A stretch of DNA of 64,000 nucleotides from Chinchilla lanigera (Eukaryota; Chordata; Mammalia; Rodentia; Chinchillidae): positions 5,400,231 to 5,464,230 of the forward strand of contig NW_004955470.1 of the NCBI RefSeq assembly GCF_000276665.1, written 5' to 3'. The position numbers were made by a program, and so were the translations under genes. Below, piece after piece: positions 60,855-64,000 of the stretch (its first letter is position 1; every line of letters starts with the position of its first letter). Below the pieces are notes generated by a model. It did not search any database. It was not told the origin of the DNA and was given only the letters and a program-made list of their open reading frames with translations.

Positions 60855-61595
60855 CTAATGGAAAGAATGGAAACATACAGAAGCATGCAATTTAAAGTGG
60901 CTCTGATTTTTACAATAATCAATAAACTCTGAAAATCAATAACTGATTAAATATATTTTCAATAGCTATTAACTATGTCCTGCCGCAAGAGAATTTCAAG
61001 ATTTATGTTCTCAAAATTATTTTTAAAACTTTGTGTTTCCAAATATAAAACTATGATACTGAACATGCTTTTCAAAGACATGCTCTATCCTATCATTATT
61101 CTAAGGCGATATGAATCAGTAGCAAAGTGAGCTGTATACCTTATAGGCCTATGTTGTCCAATACAGGAACCATTAGCAACATGTCTGCTGTTGGTACTGT
61201 ATGTCAACAAGAAGGTTTTTTACCTATATCCCACAGGGTGAAATTCCCTAATATATAAATAATCCCTATAAATAAGAAAAAGAAATATCCAAACAGAAAA
61301 ACTAATAATAACATTTAGACATTTGCAAAAATGCTCAATCTCAACCTTTGGCGTGGATACCAATGAAAGTCACACTGAGGTACCCTATTGTAACCATCAC
61401 CTTGGCAAAGACCAGTGAGTTGGATATAAAACTTAGCACATAATGGAATGTTGTTTAAATATAGATTGTTATTCACATTACACCTGAGATTCTGCATTTT
61501 GAAGCTACCCTGAAATCACAATTTGGTTAATACCCCAATCTGAATTTCAAAGGGTCCATTTAATTAAAATGTAAAGCTGTTCAACATTCAGAACT
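60855..61595. other. intron upstream of E1, unassigned
   Basis: No upstream exon seen with paralogue-like sequence. No named repeat. Confidence 0.5.
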
Positions 61596-63150
61596 TTTCA
61601 TATGTCAACTTCATTAGATTTAGAAACACCTAGCAGATTAGTAGACCACTCTCGGGGGTATGTCTGGGTATGTGATGGCAGAATGGCCTTGGGTACTATA
61701 TATAACCCCTTGCCCGTTCTTCTCTGGCACTGTTCCCCTACTCTGCTTTCCAGACGTCATGAACTGAGCAGTTTTTCTCCATCCAACATTTCTATCAGCA
61801 TATTTCTACCCTGAAGCCAGCCAATCATGAATTGAATCCTCTCAACTCTGAGCCAAATTAAAACTCTTCTTTAAGTTGTGCATATCGGGTATTGTGCCTC
61901 AGTGACAGGAAAGCTAGACACCAAGAGAACAGAACCAGTGGAATCGTTGCTGTGATCCTACCTGGCCATGGAACTGGTTTATGGGAGGAGTTTGGAGATG
62001 TGGGCTAGAGAAGGCCTTGAATGCTATGAACAGTGAGCTATTCTCTATGCACACTAGAGGAGGCCTTGAACATTATGAATCAGAGTCCAATGGGTGGTTC
62101 TGGCCAGAGCTCAGAAGCCCAGAATGGGGGCTGGGGATTTAGCTCAGCGGCAAAGCGCCTGCCTGGTAAGCACAAGGTCGTGAGTTCAGTTCCTGGTACC
62201 GGAGAAAAACCAAAAACCAATCAAAAAAAAAAAAAAAAGAAGCCCAGAATGTTAATAGGAATATGGACAGTAAAGACCCCCCCTCAGGAGGTTTCAATTA
62301 GGAACAAGAAGCCCACTGGCATTTGGATTAGAGGTCATTTGTGTTATGCTCCGGCAAAAAAATCTGTCCATATTTTTCCCATATCCTGAGATTTTGTGGG
62401 AGTCTGAGGTTAAATACAGTGGACTAATTAATCTGGAAGAAGTAATTTCAAGACAGTTTAACATTCAGGCTGCGGCATGGGTAGCTGATTACTTAGCCAG
62501 ATTTATAGTGAGAACTGGACACAAAAGGCAGAGAGCAGAAAAACTTGAAAACTTACATTTTGGCCCAAAAAAAAACATGTATGAAGTTGAGATCAAAGGA
62601 GGTGTGGCTGCTAAAGAGATCAATGCCACTAAAAACAAAAAAAACAAGTACTTTATAGAAGGATGAAAAGAAAGATGCCTTGAAGGCATCTCATGAATCA
62701 ACAAGACCCCCAAGACCCCAAGACTGCAAAAGAATTTTGCAATTCAGGCAAGAATCCCCGGGATCCTTGCCTGAGAAGGGTCTCTAGGGAATTGGTTTCT
62801 TGGGATTCATTTCACCGTGCTCAGCCATCCCAGCACTTAAGAAGCATTGAATCCATGACCTAAGGAAGCCTGGCTCCTCTTTCTATGGACAGCAGCCTTG
62901 GCATCATCCATGTGATACTGGTTTTACAGGCATATGTAATGCAAGAGTTGTGGGAGTTAGGTTTGCACAAAGATTTCAAGGGCCAGGCAAACAGCCCCAA
63001 AGAGGGAAGTACATGAAGTTGTGGTGCAGTGGAGACCTCAGGAAGTCAGGGATGCCAGAAATGTGGAGCATCAGCTGAGAAAAGCTGAATCTGTCATGGA
63101 GTCAGCCCTAAAGAGAGGCCTTGTGGGCTGCAATCAGCAAGGCCATAGGG
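61596..63150 (+). mobile_element. MaLR element: LTR plus internal region
   Basis: LTR 61596-61916 (tgtcaacttcattagattta start, gagccaaattaaaactc, ttgtgcctcagtgacaggaa end). Internal sequence to about 63150 resembles MaLR internals (gaactggtttatgggaggag, ggaggccttgaacattatga, gcatttggattagaggtcat). The opening at 62346-62666 is internal-region sequence, not a gene. No 3' LTR in the same direction was seen. Ancient retrovirus-like relic, no recognisable gag, pol or env. Confidence 0.65.
62127..62237 (+). mobile_element. ID SINE inside the MaLR
   Basis: Near-consensus ID with a long poly(A). The perfect 14-bp duplication agaagcccagaatg lies at 62113-62126 and 62238-62251. Confidence 0.95.
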
Positions 63151-63152
63151 GT

Positions 63153-63265
63153 TGCCGGGTATGGTGGCACACTCCTATAATCCCAGCACTCAGAGGCTGA
63201 GGCAAGAGGATCACTGCAACTTTAATGCCAGCCTGGTCTACACACCCAGATCTTGTCTCAAAATA
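63153..63265 (+). mobile_element. B1 SINE
   Basis: gccgggtatggtggcacact through agatcttgtctcaaaatag. Confidence 0.85.
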
Positions 63266-63455
63266 GCGAGTGGGGGCGGGGGGGCACCCAAGTCCTTTTT
63301 ACCACTTTGTGCCCCAGATGCTGCATATGCAGCTATAGGATTTAATGTTTGCCCTGCTGGCTTTTGGTCTTGCTTCTTTCTGATTTCTTTTCTATGCCCC
63401 CCCATTCCTCCCTTTTGAAATGGGAATGTTTACCCCATACCATCTTTACCTTGGT

Positions 63456-63893
63456 GTCTTAGTTTTCTCATTACTGACACCAAATACCAGACACTCAAAG
63501 TTAAGGAGAAAAGGTTTATTTGGCTCACAGTCTGTAGAGGTTTCAGTTCATAACTGGCTGGCTCCAAGGCAGGGTGGCATGGCAGAGGGGCATTGCAGAG
63601 GAGAAACAGTTTATGGCAGGCAGAAGGCAGAAAGGTAGCAAGCAGCAAACTACAAGTGATCCTCTTTCTGTCCCTTGTATCCAGGCCACATGCCCTTAGA
63701 GTGAGCAGCACTCACACCTGGGATGGGCCTTCTCATAAGCCACACTCAGAACTATGTCAACTCAATCAGTGGACTAATTCAGTAGTCACACACCCTTAAT
63801 CCTATCATCACACACTTAGATCTAGCCACTTCTGAAAAGCCCCACCTATGACTGCTATGAGGCTTTGCATGACACTTACATACAAAAGAGCAC
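63456..63893 (-). mobile_element. MaLR-like LTR, minus strand
   Basis: Same family as 55375-55803. The plus strand shows tcttagttttctcattactg, ggtttatttggctcacagtc and ataactggctggctccaagg. It faces the opposite way to the element at 61596, so it is not its 3' LTR. Confidence 0.65.
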
Positions 63894-64000
63894 TCTTGGG
63901 ATTATGCAATTTCCTTTTAACTTTTACAGAAGTTTATGGCTAACAGTTTGCCTTGAGCCTCAGAAGACAGTTAAGACTTGGAATTTGAAAAAAAAAATGG

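Noticed and set aside
62346..62666. 106-codon plus-strand ORF (MLRQKNLSIFF...)
   Set aside because: It lies inside the MaLR internal region, and I see no known domain or splice structure.
1..64000. CRISPR array, operon or phage features
   Set aside because: No regularly spaced repeats, and gene structure and repeats are mammalian throughout.

Overview
The window is mammalian nuclear DNA. It holds widely spaced coding exons with GT/AG splice sites, tRNA-derived ID SINEs, B1 (7SL-derived) SINEs, L1 fragments of several ages, MaLR-type LTRs, L2/MIR relics and DNA-transposon relics. The combination of ID and B1 points to a rodent. The ID consensus is not the mouse/rat one, so a non-murid rodent is likely; a beaver-like castorimorph is my guess, at low confidence.

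The only protein gene I can support is TSGA10 (testis-specific gene 10), on the minus strand. Fourteen coding exons lie between 60854 (most 5') and 1017 (most 3'). All have AG acceptors and GT donors, and they join in one open frame of 1932 nt (644 codons). The gene continues past both ends of the window. The ATG that matches the usual human TSGA10 start is inside the fourth exon (37462-37464). Three whole exons and 39 codons upstream of it are also open, in phase and well spliced. They resemble the centriolar paralogue CEP135, so the locus appears to encode a CEP135-like N-terminal extension of at least 176 residues.

Layout by coordinate: 1-9.5 kb holds exons E14 to E11, with a recent L1 3' end, a MaLR LTR and a fold-back mariner relic. 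9.5-16.2 kb holds E10 and E9, with MER5-like, B1 and ID copies. 16.2-32.4 kb is one intron packed with L1, containing a 265-nt assembly gap, an interstitial (TTAGGG)n block at an L1 edge, and a short retrocopied LTR piece. 32.4-38.7 kb is the exon-dense part (E8 to E3). 38.7-46.5 kb is an intron with a U6 fragment, L2, an ERV-like remnant, three LTRs and a 5S rRNA pseudogene, ending at E2. 46.7-60.7 kb is an intron of antisense L1 plus a mariner MITE. 60.7-64 kb holds E1, a MIR and a MaLR element with internal sequence.

No CRISPR, operon or bacterial features are present. Family names of repeats are from memory of consensus sequences and were not checked with RepeatMasker.
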